Assembly (NCBI RefSeq): GCF_004366795.1
Contig: NZ_SORF01000003.1
Span: 1-64,000, forward strand
Length of the DNA stretch: 64,000 nucleotides
Source: Alicyclobacillus sacchari
Lineage (GTDB): Bacteria; Bacillota; Bacilli; Alicyclobacillales; Alicyclobacillaceae
Reading direction: 5' to 3'
The translations under genes and the position numbers were made by a program. This document shows, piece after piece, positions 9,225-19,122 of this stretch. The number at the start of each line of letters is the position of its first letter. Position 1 is the first letter of the stretch. Below the pieces are notes generated by a model that ran no database searches, was not told where the DNA came from, and saw only the letters and a list, made by a program, of their open reading frames with translations.

Positions 9225-9897
9225 CTGCTAAGCCCTCCTCGACATATTGGTGCATCGATTGAAACAAACGCCGACCGTCCACCGAACCCATCCAATCGAC
9301 GATGGCACGCTCCGGGTGCGGCATGAGCCCCAGCACATTGCCGCCTTCGCCGAGAATCCCTGCGATATCGGCCACAGATCCGTTCGGACTGTGCGCATAG
9401 CGAAACGCGATACGCCCGCGCTTGCGAAGATCTTCTACCGTCTCCGGATCGGCATGAAACCTGCCCTCACCGTGCGCGATGGGAATTTGAATCCGCTCCC
9501 CGAGCTGGTACGCACGCGTAAATGGGCTTGTGTTGTTGTCGACGACGAGTTCCACCATCTCGCAGCGAAACTGCAAATGATTGTTTCGCAAAAGAGCTCC
9601 GGGTAGCAGGTGTGATTCGGTCAACACCTGAAATCCGTTACAAATCCCCAGAACAAGCTTGCCCGCGCCCGCCTCCCGGCGCACAGCCTCCACCGCTGGT
9701 GAAAAACGCGCAATGGCACCACTGCGCAGATAGTCGCCATACGAGAAGCCACCTGGCAAAATGATGGCGTCGTATTCGGAGAGGTCAGTGGCGTCGTGCC
9801 AAACGAGATCGACCACATCGCCAGTCGTCTCGCGGACAGCCTGCGCCGCATCCTCGTCGCAGTTCGATCCCGGGAAGACCACGACCGCCCACTTCAT
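9205..9897 (-). CDS. purQ: FGAM synthase, glutaminase subunit
   Basis: Class I glutamine amidotransferase (230 residues) that supplies ammonia to PurL. The nucleophile Cys86 lies in [10 protein letters not shown], the catalytic His in LMPHPER, and the N-terminus carries the PurQ signature [12 protein letters not shown]. The start codon overlaps the purS stop (ATGA). Confidence 0.96.
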   Translation of the reverse strand: MKWAVVVFPGSNCDEDAAQAVRETTGDVVDLVWHDATDLSEYDAIILPGGFSYGDYLRSGAIARFSPAVEAVRREAGAGKLVLGICNGFQVLTESHLLPGALLRNNHLQFRCEMVELVVDNNTSPFTRAYQLGERIQIPIAHGEGRFHADPETVEDLRKRGRIAFRYAHSPNGSVADIAGILGEGGNVLGLMPHPERAIVDWMGSVDGRRLFQSMHQYVEEGLADARANA

Positions 9898-10154
9898 ACG
9901 ACCGTCTCCTTCAATTCATACGCGTAGGTCTCCATCACCGGATTCGACAGCACGCGTTCACACATTTGTTCCACTGACTTGCGGGCCTCTGCTTCCGTCT
10001 CTCCAGTCACCGTCAGGTGCATATACTTGCCAATGCGCACGTTTTGCGCTCCGTCAAAACCGAGTGTGTGCAACGCCTGCTCGACCGCATGCCCCTGCGG
10101 ATCGAACACCGACGGCTTGAGCCATACTCGCACTTCTACGTCAAACGTCTTCAC
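9894..10154 (-). CDS. purS: FGAM synthase, PurS subunit
   Basis: A small 86-residue protein that bridges PurL and PurQ. The N-terminal V-x-V-W-L-K-P-S-V-x-D-P-Q-G pattern followed by LGF and the V-R-I-G-K-Y segment are typical of PurS. The start is a GTG at 10154, inside the 3' end of purC (14-base overlap) and preceded by a GGGGGG SD; no ATG is suitably placed. The overlap with both neighbours suggests coupled translation of purC-S-Q-L. Confidence 0.93.
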   Translation of the reverse strand: MKTFDVEVRVWLKPSVFDPQGHAVEQALHTLGFDGAQNVRIGKYMHLTVTGETEAEARKSVEQMCERVLSNPVMETYAYELKETVV

Positions 10155-10866
10155 GCAACAAGCCCCCCTTGATTCGCCGCCATACTTCTTGGTACGCGTC
10201 CTCGACACCGCCGAGATCCTGGCGAAATCTGTCCTTGTCCAACTTTTGATGCGTCGCTTTGTCCCACAGCCGGCATGTGTCCGGAGATATCTCGTCAGCC
10301 AGCACGATCTCGCCGTTCGCCAAGCGGCCGAACTCGATTTTGAAGTCGACCAATTCCAACCCGCACGCGGCAAAGCGCTCGCGCAACAGGCGATTGACTT
10401 CGAGTGCCCGTGCACGCAATTCGGCCAAGTCAGCCTCCGAAGCAAGGCCAAGTACCAAGGCCTGATCATCTGTGAGCAAAGGATCGCCCAATTCGTCGTT
10501 CTTGTAGTAGAATTCGACAAGCGGCCGCGGCAAGACCGTGCCTTCCGCGACACCAAGCCGCTTCGCAAAACTGCCGGCGACCACATTGCGGACGACCACC
10601 TCGAGCGGAAGAATGTCGACTTTGCGGACAATCGTCTCCCGCTCCGACAACTGTTCAACGAAATGTGTAGACACGCCATGCTCGGTCAGATATTGAAACA
10701 ACAGGTTGCTCATCTGATTGTTGATGGCTCCCTTTCCCTCAATCTGCCCGCGCTTTTGGCCGTTGAACGCAGTGGCGTCATCCTTGTAATAGACTCTGAC
10801 CAACGCCGGATCCTCTGTCGCAAACACCTTTTTCGCTTTGCCCTCATACAGCATCTCTGCCACCAT
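10141..10866 (-). CDS. purC: SAICAR synthetase
   Basis: Ligates aspartate to CAIR with ATP. The 241-residue protein begins with the family hallmark [11 protein letters not shown] and contains [15 protein letters not shown] and [18 protein letters not shown] start at the ATG at 10866, behind AAAGGGTG; an in-frame ATG at 10890 has no SD. It follows purB by about 40 bases that contain a strong hairpin. Confidence 0.95.
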   Translation of the reverse strand: MVAEMLYEGKAKKVFATEDPALVRVYYKDDATAFNGQKRGQIEGKGAINNQMSNLLFQYLTEHGVSTHFVEQLSERETIVRKVDILPLEVVVRNVVAGSFAKRLGVAEGTVLPRPLVEFYYKNDELGDPLLTDDQALVLGLASEADLAELRARALEVNRLLRERFAACGLELVDFKIEFGRLANGEIVLADEISPDTCRLWDKATHQKLDKDRFRQDLGGVEDAYQEVWRRIKGGLLREDV

Positions 10867-10895
10867 GGCGAGCACCCTTTCGCAATTCAAATAGC

Positions 10896-10919
10896 TTGGC
10901 TGGTGAAATCACCAGCCAA
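10896..10919 (-). other. Intercistronic hairpin at the purB stop
   Basis: TTGGCTGGTG and its exact complement CACCAGCCAA are separated by four bases, forming a 10-bp stem that includes the purB stop codon. No T run follows, so it is unlikely to be a terminator. It may stabilise or stage expression between purB and purC. Confidence 0.5.
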
Positions 10920-12201
10920 AGCGATGGAAAATGGTATCAACGTGTTTGATATGCCAGGAGGGATCGAAGCAAGCCTCGATTTCGTCCTTGGAGAGCACGG
11001 CGCGAATCGACTGCGAGTCGAGTACCAGATCCTTGAACGGCCGACTTTCCTCCCATGCCTGCATGGCAAGCGGCTGCACCGTGTCATACGCAGCTTCGCG
11101 CGACATCCCTTTCTCAATCAACGTCGTCAAAACGCGTTGCGAAAACACCAAGCCATGCGTGCGCTCCATGTTGCGGCGCATGTTTTCGGGATACACGTGC
11201 AAATCGCCGAGGATGCGGTTCATACGATGTAATAGGTAGTCGACGAGAATGGTCGCGTCCGGCAGAACGACGCGCTCCACGGAGGAATGGCTGATGTCGC
11301 GCTCGTGCCAGAGCGGCACATCTTCGAGCGCAGGAATGACATACCCACGCAACACGCGGGCGAGACCGGAGATTTGCTCGCAAGAAACTGGGTTTCGCTT
11401 GTGCGGCATCGCCGACGAACCTTTTTGTCCTTTATAAAAGGGCTCTTCGACCTCCCGCACCTCGGACTTTTGCAAGCCGCGAATCTCCGTCGCAATCTTA
11501 TCCAGCGTTGTGCCAATGAGCGCCAGTGTAAAGATAAATTCCGCGTGCCGATCCCGCTGCAAGGTCTGCGTGCTAATGGGAGCTGGCTTGAGCCCGAGAC
11601 GAGAGCAGACCTTTTCCTCCACCTGCGGATCGACGTTCGCATACGTGCCGACAGCGCCTGAAATCTTGCCGTAGCGCATGCGCTCGCACGCCGCGTCAAA
11701 GCGCTCCAAATCACGTTCGATCTCGGCATACCACAGCGCGCATTTGAGCCCGAACGTCGTCGGTTCCGCATGCACGCCGTGCGTGCGCCCCATCATGATC
11801 GTCGTGCGATGGCGTTTGGCGAGCGATTCCAGCGTGGCGAGCAACGCCTCGAGATCCTCGCGGATCATGGCCATAGGCTTGCGCAACTGCGCGGACAGCG
11901 CAGTGTCGACGACATCGGTCGAAGTCAGCCCGTAATGAACCCATTTGCGTTCTTCGCCGAGCGATTCCGAGACAGCGCGAGTAAAGGCCACGACGTCGTG
12001 CCGGGTCTCACGCTCGATTTCAAGCACGCGATCGACATCAAACCGCGCATGTTCACGGATTTTGCGCGCATCCTCTGCCGGAATGACACCGAGTTCCGCC
12101 CACGCCTCCACGGCGAGGATCTCCACTTCCAGCCACCACTTCATGCGCGCTTCCAACGTCCACAGTTCCGCCATCTCGGGGCGGCTGTACCGATCGATCA
12201 C
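10909..12201 (-). CDS. purB: Adenylosuccinate lyase
   Basis: Cleaves SAICAR and adenylosuccinate, so it acts both in IMP synthesis and in the AMP branch. The 430-residue protein carries the fumarase/aspartase-superfamily signature [14 protein letters not shown] (catalytic Ser loop) and the [15 protein letters not shown] segment with the catalytic His. I use the GTG at 12201: it has AGGAGG 8 bases upstream and gives an [10 protein letters not shown] start as in B. subtilis PurB. It is the first gene after the PurR operator. Confidence 0.95.
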   Translation of the reverse strand: MIDRYSRPEMAELWTLEARMKWWLEVEILAVEAWAELGVIPAEDARKIREHARFDVDRVLEIERETRHDVVAFTRAVSESLGEERKWVHYGLTSTDVVDTALSAQLRKPMAMIREDLEALLATLESLAKRHRTTIMMGRTHGVHAEPTTFGLKCALWYAEIERDLERFDAACERMRYGKISGAVGTYANVDPQVEEKVCSRLGLKPAPISTQTLQRDRHAEFIFTLALIGTTLDKIATEIRGLQKSEVREVEEPFYKGQKGSSAMPHKRNPVSCEQISGLARVLRGYVIPALEDVPLWHERDISHSSVERVVLPDATILVDYLLHRMNRILGDLHVYPENMRRNMERTHGLVFSQRVLTTLIEKGMSREAAYDTVQPLAMQAWEESRPFKDLVLDSQSIRAVLSKDEIEACFDPSWHIKHVDTIFHRFGW

Positions 12202-12253
12202 GCCATCTTCCTCCTCGTCTTTGCTGTCTCTATCGTAACACGAATCCACGCGG

Positions 12254-12293
12254 ATCCGAACATTAAATTTGAAAACTAATCAAACGTTCGGAT
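12254..12293 (-). promoter_or_regulatory. PurR operator (inverted pair of PurBoxes)
   Basis: ATCCGAAC (12254-12261) and its complement GTTCGGAT (12286-12293) form an inverted pair around an AT-rich spacer. Both carry the CCGAAC core of the Gram-positive PurBox, and the spacing resembles that of B. subtilis PurR sites. It lies in the 107-base gap between guaA and purB, so PRPP-responsive repression of the purB-to-purD genes is the likely role. A matching promoter is not clear, apart from a possible TACGAT -10 near 12240. Confidence 0.75.
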
Positions 12294-12308
12294 ACGCAAC
12301 TTGCGTCC

Positions 12309-13841
12309 TTACTCCCACTCGATGGTCGCAGGCGGCTTCGATGTAATGTCATAGACGACGCGATTGACTCCAGGTACCTCGTTGACGATGCGAGTGGATA
12401 TCCGAGCCAACACGTCCCACGGCACACGGGCAAAATCAGCCGTCATGCCCTCTTGGGAAACGACGGCGCGGATCGCAAGTGTATGGGCATACGTGCGCTC
12501 ATCGCCCATGACCCCGACCGTGCGATTGCTCGTCAGCACCGTGAAATACTGCCAAATTTCACGGGTGAGTCCTGCGTTCGCCACCTCTTCGCGCAAGATG
12601 GCGTCAGAGTCGCGCACAATCGCGAGCTTGTCCTCCGTCACTTCGCCGATCACGCGAATCGCCAAGCCTGGCCCTGGGAACGGTTGCCGCCAGACGAGTT
12701 CCGACGGAAGTCCAAGTTGTTCCCCTAGGCGGCGCACCTCGTCTTTAAACAGTTCCTTGAGCGGCTCGATGATTTGAAACTGCACATCCTCCGGCAAGCC
12801 TCCGACATTATGGTGGGATTTAATGGTTGCCGCCGTATGTGTGCCGCTCTCGACAATGTCGGTATACAGTGTGCCCTGCACAAGAAAGTCAAACGGCCCT
12901 AAGCGCTCGGACTCGGCTTCAAAGACGCGAATGAATTCTTCGCCGATGATTTTCCGTTTGCGCTCCGGATCCTCAACTCCGGCCAGCTTACCCAGGAAGC
13001 GATCACGCGCGTCGACACGCACGACATCGATACCGAGCTGTCCCCCAAGGGTGGACATCACACGCTCGCTCTCGCCCTTACGCAACAGTCCGTGATCGAC
13101 AAACACTGCGGTTAGTTGGTTGCCAATGGCGCGGTGCACGAGGGCAGCTGCCACAGACGAGTCAACACCGCCGGAAAGAGCAACGAGAACCCGTTTGTCG
13201 CCGACCTGATCGCGAATGTGAACAATGGATTCTTCAATGAGGTTGTCCATCGTCCAATCGCCATGGCATGCGCAAATCTCAAAGAGGAAGTTGCGAAGCA
13301 TCTCCGTGCCGTATTCACTGTGGTGCACTTCCGGGTGATATTGGACGGCGTACAGCGAACGTTCCGGCGCACTCATCGCCGCAATGGCACCCGAATCGGT
13401 TTTCGCGTCGAGCCTGAATCCAGACGGCACGCGCGTCACGACATCGCTATGGCTCATCCACACCTGTTGGCGCAGGGGCAACTGGTGAAACACCGGTGAA
13501 GCGTCCTCGGCAACATCGATATGCGCTCTCCCATATTCACGCACTGCCCCACGTGCCACCTCCGCGTGGAACAGCTTGGCTATGAGCTGCATTCCATAAC
13601 AGATACCAAGTATAGGGACACCGAGATCGAAAATCGCCGGATCAACGGTTGGCGCCCCTTCTGCAAACACACTCTTGGGACCGCCGGAAAACACAACGCC
13701 TTTGAGCGGTTTCTTGCGCAGCTCGTCCGCAGCCGTGTTGTATGGCAATAGTTCAGAATAGACCCCGAGTTCGCGAATGCGTCGCGCAATCAATTGGTTG
13801 TACTGTCCCCCGAAATCGAGAACGGCTACTACTTCATGCAT
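12309..13841 (-). CDS. guaA: GMP synthase (glutamine-hydrolysing)
   Basis: Aminates XMP to GMP. The 510-residue protein joins a class I amidotransferase domain (nucleophile Cys81 in GICYGMQLI, catalytic His in VQYHPEVHH) to an ATP pyrophosphatase domain (P-loop [10 protein letters not shown]) and a C-terminal dimerisation domain ending KPPATIEWE. It heads the purine cluster but has its own promoter, guanine riboswitch and terminator, so its expression should fall when guanine is plentiful. Confidence 0.97.
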   Translation of the reverse strand: MHEVVAVLDFGGQYNQLIARRIRELGVYSELLPYNTAADELRKKPLKGVVFSGGPKSVFAEGAPTVDPAIFDLGVPILGICYGMQLIAKLFHAEVARGAVREYGRAHIDVAEDASPVFHQLPLRQQVWMSHSDVVTRVPSGFRLDAKTDSGAIAAMSAPERSLYAVQYHPEVHHSEYGTEMLRNFLFEICACHGDWTMDNLIEESIVHIRDQVGDKRVLVALSGGVDSSVAAALVHRAIGNQLTAVFVDHGLLRKGESERVMSTLGGQLGIDVVRVDARDRFLGKLAGVEDPERKRKIIGEEFIRVFEAESERLGPFDFLVQGTLYTDIVESGTHTAATIKSHHNVGGLPEDVQFQIIEPLKELFKDEVRRLGEQLGLPSELVWRQPFPGPGLAIRVIGEVTEDKLAIVRDSDAILREEVANAGLTREIWQYFTVLTSNRTVGVMGDERTYAHTLAIRAVVSQEGMTADFARVPWDVLARISTRIVNEVPGVNRVVYDITSKPPATIEWE

Positions 13842-13888
13842 GTCTGTCTGGCACTCCTTTATGGGAAAAGGTCGTCTGAGGAGAGGTA

Positions 13889-13939
13889 ATAAAAAAGACC
13901 GCCCTGTCCCACCAATGGTGTGGGTACGAGGGTCGGCCC
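13889..13939 (-). terminator. Expression-platform terminator of the guaA riboswitch
   Basis: On the minus strand GACCCT and AGGGCGGTC flank an inner CCCACACCA/TGGTGGG stem, followed by TTTTTTATT. It lies between the purine aptamer and the guaA start, where a ligand-induced terminator should be. Part of the intervening sequence could act as antiterminator, but I did not fold it. Confidence 0.8.
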
Positions 13940-14062
13940 ATGTATGACATGGCGAAACACCAACGTCCCCCGCTCATTGTCGCAAACGAAAGGTGCACGA
14001 AACAAGCGCAGGTGCACAATTCGCACGACATGCGGAAAGACGCAGTGATTCAATTTACCTCC

Positions 14063-14134
14063 GACCTCGTAGCCAGGCAATTTACGGTTGCCTCGTAGAG
14101 ACTGCCAAGCCATATTCTTGGCATTATACGAGTC
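14063..14134 (-). ncRNA. Guanine riboswitch (purine aptamer)
   Basis: The minus strand shows the purine aptamer: P1 strands CTCGTA (5') and TACGAG (3'), the J1/2 TATAAT, and two hairpin arms (TGCCAAG...CTTGGCA; GGCAACCGTAAATTGCC). The base that decides specificity (position 74 in xpt numbering, in GGCTACG) is C, indicating guanine/hypoxanthine rather than adenine. It sits upstream of guaA with a terminator after it, so guanine should switch guaA off. Confidence 0.9.
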
Positions 14135-14149
14135 TGGAATCACGCCATC

Positions 14150-14178
14150 ATTCTATAGATTCGCTAGCTTGTCGTCAA
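14150..14178 (-). promoter_or_regulatory. guaA promoter
   Basis: Minus-strand TTGACG (14173-14178) and TAGAAT (14150-14155) are separated by 17 bases. Transcription would start just upstream of the riboswitch P1 stem. A further hairpin, GAGCCTGGG/CCCAGGCTC near 14258-14282, lies between this promoter and the end of the transglutaminase gene but lacks a T run. Confidence 0.75.
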
Positions 14179-14335
14179 TTGTTGAAAGTTGTCATAAGAA
14201 GATGTTCTGTATGGAGGAGACAAGTGGAAGCGAGCGGGTTCGGTGCTCATCGCAAGGAGCCTGGGCTTTACCCCAGGCTCTGCCTACAGCAATGCCCAAT
14301 TGCGTCATGAACGTAGCATCATCCAGGCAGAACAG

Positions 14336-16462
14336 CTATCGGTCTATCATTCGCTGCCACCGCAGCAACGGCTCGCGCAACCGCAGAATGGCGTCGTCTT
14401 GCAGCCGGCTGCCCCCATACAGCACGGCTTCGGCCTCGTTCAGCCAGGTCTGAAACGCATCTTCGCTCATTCCCGACGCTTTCGCCAATGGCCAAAGTTG
14501 GCGCAGTGTGGCGGACTTCCCCAAACGCAATGCCGGTCCGCGCAGGATGTCGCCACACATCCGCGCCAAGGCGAGCTCGGGTTTCGTTTCCCAAAGCCGT
14601 GCTAGTTGTCTCGTGCGCAACATGGCACGCATGCCCATTGCACAGCTCCCTAGAAACAGGACAACCCCCACACCGAGCACAAATCCGTCCCAATCCAACC
14701 GTGTGATCCCGTCGCTGCGCGGAAAGGTATCTCCAAGCCGTTGCGTATGCGGTTGTGTGGAGGGATGGCCTTGACTTGATGGCGTTGGCTGTCCGGTCTC
14801 CCCTCCTGGTGCTGCACCCTTTGCGGAGACCCTCGTGCCAAACGGCATGTGGAAAGTCGGCGTCGGATCGAACGGAATCCACCCATACTCAGGAAAATAG
14901 ACTTCCACCCAGGCATGGGCGTCGGCATCCGTTACCAAATAGGTGTCCGCCCCTGTCTGATTGGCACTTGAAACAGCAAATCCCGTAACCCAACGCGTCG
15001 GAACGCCAAGCGTTCGCAACATGACGGCCAAGGCACTCGAAAAATTGTCACAGTAGCCCCGGTGCGTCTGGAATAAAAACTGAGCGACATAATCCTGGCC
15101 GACCGCGGGTTTCGGCACATCGGTGGTCGTGTATTCTTCGTGCGTCCGCAAATACGAAATGAGGCTCGTGACCATGCCGTATTCGGTCGTCGCGTGTGCC
15201 TCTTGTACCGTTCTTTGCGCCAGTGTTGCAACCGCCTTGGGCAAGGCCGACGGCAACTGCAAATCGTTCGCTAGCACATCTGCTGGGATAGCACCCTTAA
15301 GGGCAACAAACGGTTCGCGGATACGAGCCAAGATCGGATACGGATTGGCGGGAACAGAGGTTTCAACCTCATAGCTCTGTCCCGTGTGCAAGCGGGGCGC
15401 CTGGATGTTGTCCTGCACCGTGTCTAAGGCAAAGCGGCCATCGTACAGCCCAGGCAACCGTATCACGTCTGTCACCTCGTAGCCTGCGAGCAAATCGGAG
15501 GTATTGACCGAGGACAACAGCGTGATCGTCTCGTCGAACGATTGCGCCGGTAACCCGATGAATCCGTTGTCCGCGATGAGTTGATCAAGTTGTTCTGCTT
15601 GCATTTGACTGTCGGTGAGCGGCGCGGAAATCCAGCCGTGACCGGTGTACGTCGCCAGCGCCTGGCCGCGCAAGTATGTGGGTTCTGGCGAAACCAAGGT
15701 CAGCACGGGCTGATCGTCTACGCCGAGCGATCCGCCAAGTTCAGCATCGTTCAACGTATAACCCGTAACCACGCCCCCCTGACTCGTCGATCGCACCCCC
15801 TGCACCCCACGTGCACCCGCGAGAGTTCGGTGTGGAAGCACACAGACCAGCCCCCCCGCGACAGCCAGAATGGCCGTCACTGTTACCACCACCCGCGCCA
15901 GCGCGCGTGGATTCCACTTGTGGCCGACGCGATGAACCGCGAGCACAAAAAGCAAGATCGACACCAAAACGACGGCGGCTTGGAACGACTTGACTGGCGC
16001 CATACTGGAGAGGACGATAAGTCCGATGCAGGCGATGGCGTTGTAAAACAGCCACAGCACCGTGCGGCGGCAAGCAAACGAGACGAGCCAATAAGCACCC
16101 GTGAGCAACCACACGAAGAGCAACGTTTGCAATGGATCGGACAATGTCCCGCTGTGAAACACCGCTTTGGACTCGCGAGCGATGGCCGTTGCCAGATGCA
16201 CAAGGCTAGATCCAAATGGGATTTTCGCATCTCGCCAATACCAGGCAACGTAGGCACAAGGCGCGAACAGCGATGCGCCTGCCCGCACGCTGCGCCAAGG
16301 CGTCGTCGCGCCAGCCGCAAGCACGGCCAGCAACCATAGCACGGATCGAAAACCGTGCAGCGCACCTGCACCTGCAATGGGCAGGATGGCGGCGGCCAAC
16401 CAGGTCGCGGCCAGCCACGCGTAGAGAGCGCGTGTGGCGAGTCGATCACGCCCTGTGAGCAT
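14336..16462 (-). CDS. Membrane transglutaminase-like protein (TgpA type)
   Basis: About 708 residues: an N-terminal block of several membrane helices, an extracytoplasmic region with a transglutaminase-like cysteine protease fold, one more helix and a C-terminal cytoplasmic tail. The catalytic triad is visible as Cys in RGYCDNFSSALA, His in DADAHAWVEVYF and Asp in WIPFDPTP. Physiological substrate unknown. ATG at 16462 is preferred, six bases after AAGGGGGG; two upstream ATGs (16468, 16480) abut or precede the SD. It is the third gene of a moxR-DUF58-transglutaminase operon and overlaps DUF58 by 17 bases. Confidence 0.88.
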   Translation of the reverse strand: MLTGRDRLATRALYAWLAATWLAAAILPIAGAGALHGFRSVLWLLAVLAAGATTPWRSVRAGASLFAPCAYVAWYWRDAKIPFGSSLVHLATAIARESKAVFHSGTLSDPLQTLLFVWLLTGAYWLVSFACRRTVLWLFYNAIACIGLIVLSSMAPVKSFQAAVVLVSILLFVLAVHRVGHKWNPRALARVVVTVTAILAVAGGLVCVLPHRTLAGARGVQGVRSTSQGGVVTGYTLNDAELGGSLGVDDQPVLTLVSPEPTYLRGQALATYTGHGWISAPLTDSQMQAEQLDQLIADNGFIGLPAQSFDETITLLSSVNTSDLLAGYEVTDVIRLPGLYDGRFALDTVQDNIQAPRLHTGQSYEVETSVPANPYPILARIREPFVALKGAIPADVLANDLQLPSALPKAVATLAQRTVQEAHATTEYGMVTSLISYLRTHEEYTTTDVPKPAVGQDYVAQFLFQTHRGYCDNFSSALAVMLRTLGVPTRWVTGFAVSSANQTGADTYLVTDADAHAWVEVYFPEYGWIPFDPTPTFHMPFGTRVSAKGAAPGGETGQPTPSSQGHPSTQPHTQRLGDTFPRSDGITRLDWDGFVLGVGVVLFLGSCAMGMRAMLRTRQLARLWETKPELALARMCGDILRGPALRLGKSATLRQLWPLAKASGMSEDAFQTWLNEAEAVLYGGSRLQDDAILRLREPLLRWQRMIDR

Positions 16463-17669
16463 CGGCATCCCCCCTTGCAAACAGCGTCAAATCGCGCGGT
16501 TCATGTACCCATCGCACCTGTGCGCCGTATTCTGCGAGCCAATCAAGAGCAGGGTTCACGGTCGGAATGGCCTCTTGCGAAGCCGGGATGGCGACATAAA
16601 GCCGTTTGGCAAACGGAGCGAGTAATGCCGCCTGTCTCGCATCGATGGCCGTGCCAATCAAAAGAATCGAGGCACTCGCACGAGGCAGGTGAGACAACAA
16701 GGCTTGTACGTTCACGGGTTCATCCTGCAACGTGCATCGGGCGAGAGCGTCGAAGGCCGCGACTGCCGGATCCTCTCCCGCAACACAATTATCGTACAAA
16801 CCGAGTGAAAAGATCCCTTGGCGCGGCAGAGCCAAGCTGACACTCACGCCGATGCGTGCGGCTTCCCTTAGAGCGGTGGCGGTGAGCGTCATGATCAACT
16901 CAAACGACGTGCTGTCACCCCCAGACATTTCTTCGGTATGCCAGCAGGGCACGACGAGCCAAGCGCGATCCGCCGGTGGATCAAACGACTTCGTATAGAA
17001 CGAGCCTTGTCGCAAGGAAGCAGGCCAGTGAATGCGTGCAAGCGGATCGCCTTCGCGATACGGCTCAATGCCGCCGACCGCACCTAGTTCACCTCGCTGC
17101 AAACCGGAGCGGTAGCCACCCGCCGTTGCATACTGCGGCAACGGCAGGCACCCTGGTAAATCCAGAGCCTCGGGATGTACAATCACTTCGCCTTCTATAG
17201 GTACCCATCGGCGTACGCTCACGAAGCCGAAAGCATCTACAATCTCGATGCTGGCGCCCAACACGCGATGCACCCCGCGCGGTACGCCACGTATTGTGTA
17301 GGACCAAGAGTCCGATCGCTGCCAGAGTGTGAGGGAACGAACAGACGCTCGCTGCGCATCCATGGCCAAAACGCCTTCCCAATGATCGCGCGGAAGCACC
17401 CACAAAAGCGGCAGCCATCCGCGACGCTGGATCACCAGGCGCACGATGAGGTCAGTGCCGGCCATCATTCGCAATGGCAGCGTCCGCTCCACATCGAGCG
17501 GTTGCAGCGCGGCGGCGACCAGCAGGCATTCGTATAGCCACAACGCCCACAACGCCCCGGCGATAAAGCGAGCCGCTCCGTGCCCGAGCAACCATGCCGC
17601 GACGCTGACACCGGCCGCGATGCAAGCCAACAACGCAAGCTTGAAGGGCCAATCATTGCGTTGATTCAT
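16446..17669 (-). CDS. DUF58 domain protein
   Basis: A 407-residue protein with two N-terminal membrane helices and a C-terminal DUF58 (vWA-like) domain, recognisable by GELGAVGGIEPYREGDPLARIHWPAS. Such proteins are regularly encoded between a MoxR ATPase and a transglutaminase, as here, and are thought to act with them at the envelope. The ATG overlaps the moxR stop (ATGA) and has little SD of its own, pointing to translational coupling. Confidence 0.9.
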   Translation of the reverse strand: MNQRNDWPFKLALLACIAAGVSVAAWLLGHGAARFIAGALWALWLYECLLVAAALQPLDVERTLPLRMMAGTDLIVRLVIQRRGWLPLLWVLPRDHWEGVLAMDAQRASVRSLTLWQRSDSWSYTIRGVPRGVHRVLGASIEIVDAFGFVSVRRWVPIEGEVIVHPEALDLPGCLPLPQYATAGGYRSGLQRGELGAVGGIEPYREGDPLARIHWPASLRQGSFYTKSFDPPADRAWLVVPCWHTEEMSGGDSTSFELIMTLTATALREAARIGVSVSLALPRQGIFSLGLYDNCVAGEDPAVAAFDALARCTLQDEPVNVQALLSHLPRASASILLIGTAIDARQAALLAPFAKRLYVAIPASQEAIPTVNPALDWLAEYGAQVRWVHEPRDLTLFARGDADAHRA

Positions 17670-18640
17670 CGGGCGCCATCGAGGTGAGGCACAGGCACCT
17701 CGGTTATCACTTGTTCGATCACGTCAGTCACCGCCACTCCAGCAAAACGCGCTTCGGGTGCAAGCCGCAAACGATGCGCCAAAACGTGCGTCGCGACACA
17801 TTGCACATCGTCGGGCACGACATAGGTGCGCCCGCTGAGATACGCATTCGCCTTCGCGGCTCGCAGCAAGGCCAAACTCGCCCGGGGGCTGGCACCGAGG
17901 TTGAGTTGAGGATGTCTGCGCGTTCCAGCGGAAAGCTCCGCAATGTAGTGGAGCACAGCGAGATCGACGTGCACCGTGGCCGCCCCTTGTTGCCACACTC
18001 CGATCCGCTCCGGACTCGCCAACTGCTCGAGGCTCGCGAGAGGATTTGCCTCTCCGTGGCTCACCAGCATCAAGACCTCATCGTCGACATTGGGGTATCC
18101 CAAAGAGAGACGAAAGAGAAAGCGGTCCAGTTGCGCCTCCGGCAGTGGAAACGTGCCCTCAAATTCAACCGGATTCTCTGTGGCCAGGACAATGAACGGT
18201 GAAGGTAATGGATATGTTTGACCGTCGACGGTCACCGCCCGTTCCTCCATCGCTTGCAGAAGTGCCGATTGTGTACGAGGCGACGTCCGATTGATCTCGT
18301 CGGCCAGAATCATTTGGCCGAACACCGGACCCCGCCGGAACTCGAATTGGCCGCTATGTTTGTCGTAAACCGAAAAACCGATGACATCAGATGGCAACAT
18401 GTCCGGCGTGAATTGTATGCGTTGCAGCTGACACCCAAGCACGGTTGCCAGCGCGCGAACCAGCGTCGTCTTGCCGACACCTGGAACATCTTCGATTAAA
18501 CAGTGCCCACCCGCGACGATAGCAACGAGCAGCAGATGCACGACGGACCGTGGAGCAAAGACCACCGTGCCGATTTGTTCGCGAATGGTTTCAAACTCAG
18601 TCCGCAATCGATTCGCCATCCAGTCCCCGCGAAGTTCCAC
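17666..18640 (-). CDS. MoxR-family AAA+ ATPase
   Basis: 324 residues with Walker A DVPGVGKTT (about residues 51-59), Walker B ILADEINR, and the MoxR-typical SPRTQSALLQAMEE and FPLPEAQLDRF segments. These are chaperone-like ATPases that probably activate the products of the downstream DUF58 and transglutaminase genes. The start is a GTG at 18640 with GGGAG 8 bases upstream. It is the first gene of the operon. Confidence 0.92.
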   Translation of the reverse strand: MELRGDWMANRLRTEFETIREQIGTVVFAPRSVVHLLLVAIVAGGHCLIEDVPGVGKTTLVRALATVLGCQLQRIQFTPDMLPSDVIGFSVYDKHSGQFEFRRGPVFGQMILADEINRTSPRTQSALLQAMEERAVTVDGQTYPLPSPFIVLATENPVEFEGTFPLPEAQLDRFLFRLSLGYPNVDDEVLMLVSHGEANPLASLEQLASPERIGVWQQGAATVHVDLAVLHYIAELSAGTRRHPQLNLGASPRASLALLRAAKANAYLSGRTYVVPDDVQCVATHVLAHRLRLAPEARFAGVAVTDVIEQVITEVPVPHLDGAR

Positions 18641-19122
18641 TGTGCTATCTCCCGTCTCCCGAAAATCTCTGTTCCCATACTAGCAAAACGCACCCTGTAA
18701 GGCCATGGAAGATGCATGCTTTATGGAACGTCAGTCTGCAGAACCGCTTTCACGCCTTCATCGTGCCGAATCGAATCATAGGAAGGCGAACAAGGGCCAT
18801 ATACTCTGACGAACGCGCTTTCTGACGGAACTTCAACCCGTCAGCCCATGGCAAGCTGGTTCGCGAAAACGGCAAAGACGGAAGGAGTAATCTGGTTGAA
18901 CCTCTTCCTTGGCAACATGGCGACGTCGCGCTGGACACTTGCGAACATTGGACCCTGTTACAGAATTGCCCTTCGCAAATCGACTGCGAGTTTGTTACGA
19001 TCGCAATGGAACCTGCGGCGTCTGTTCACATCGCCCAATGCCATGCCATTTCGACGCCAGCACACATTTGTCACTTTGTTAAAACGCCCACCGGACGCGA
19101 TCCGAACGGAGGTTTGCAAACT
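18641..19122 (+). other. Intergenic region, no gene supported
   Basis: This divergent gap of about 480 bases should hold the promoters of moxR (minus) and of the CxxC protein (plus). I could not identify convincing promoter hexamers. A short hairpin, CTGACGG/CCGTCAG, lies near 18824-18846. An open frame at 18848-19126 has no SD and no recognisable features, so I do not call it. Confidence 0.4.

Noticed and set aside
9979-11232. A 417-codon plus-strand frame opposite purS, purC and purB
   Set aside because: Antisense to three certain genes with no start signal.
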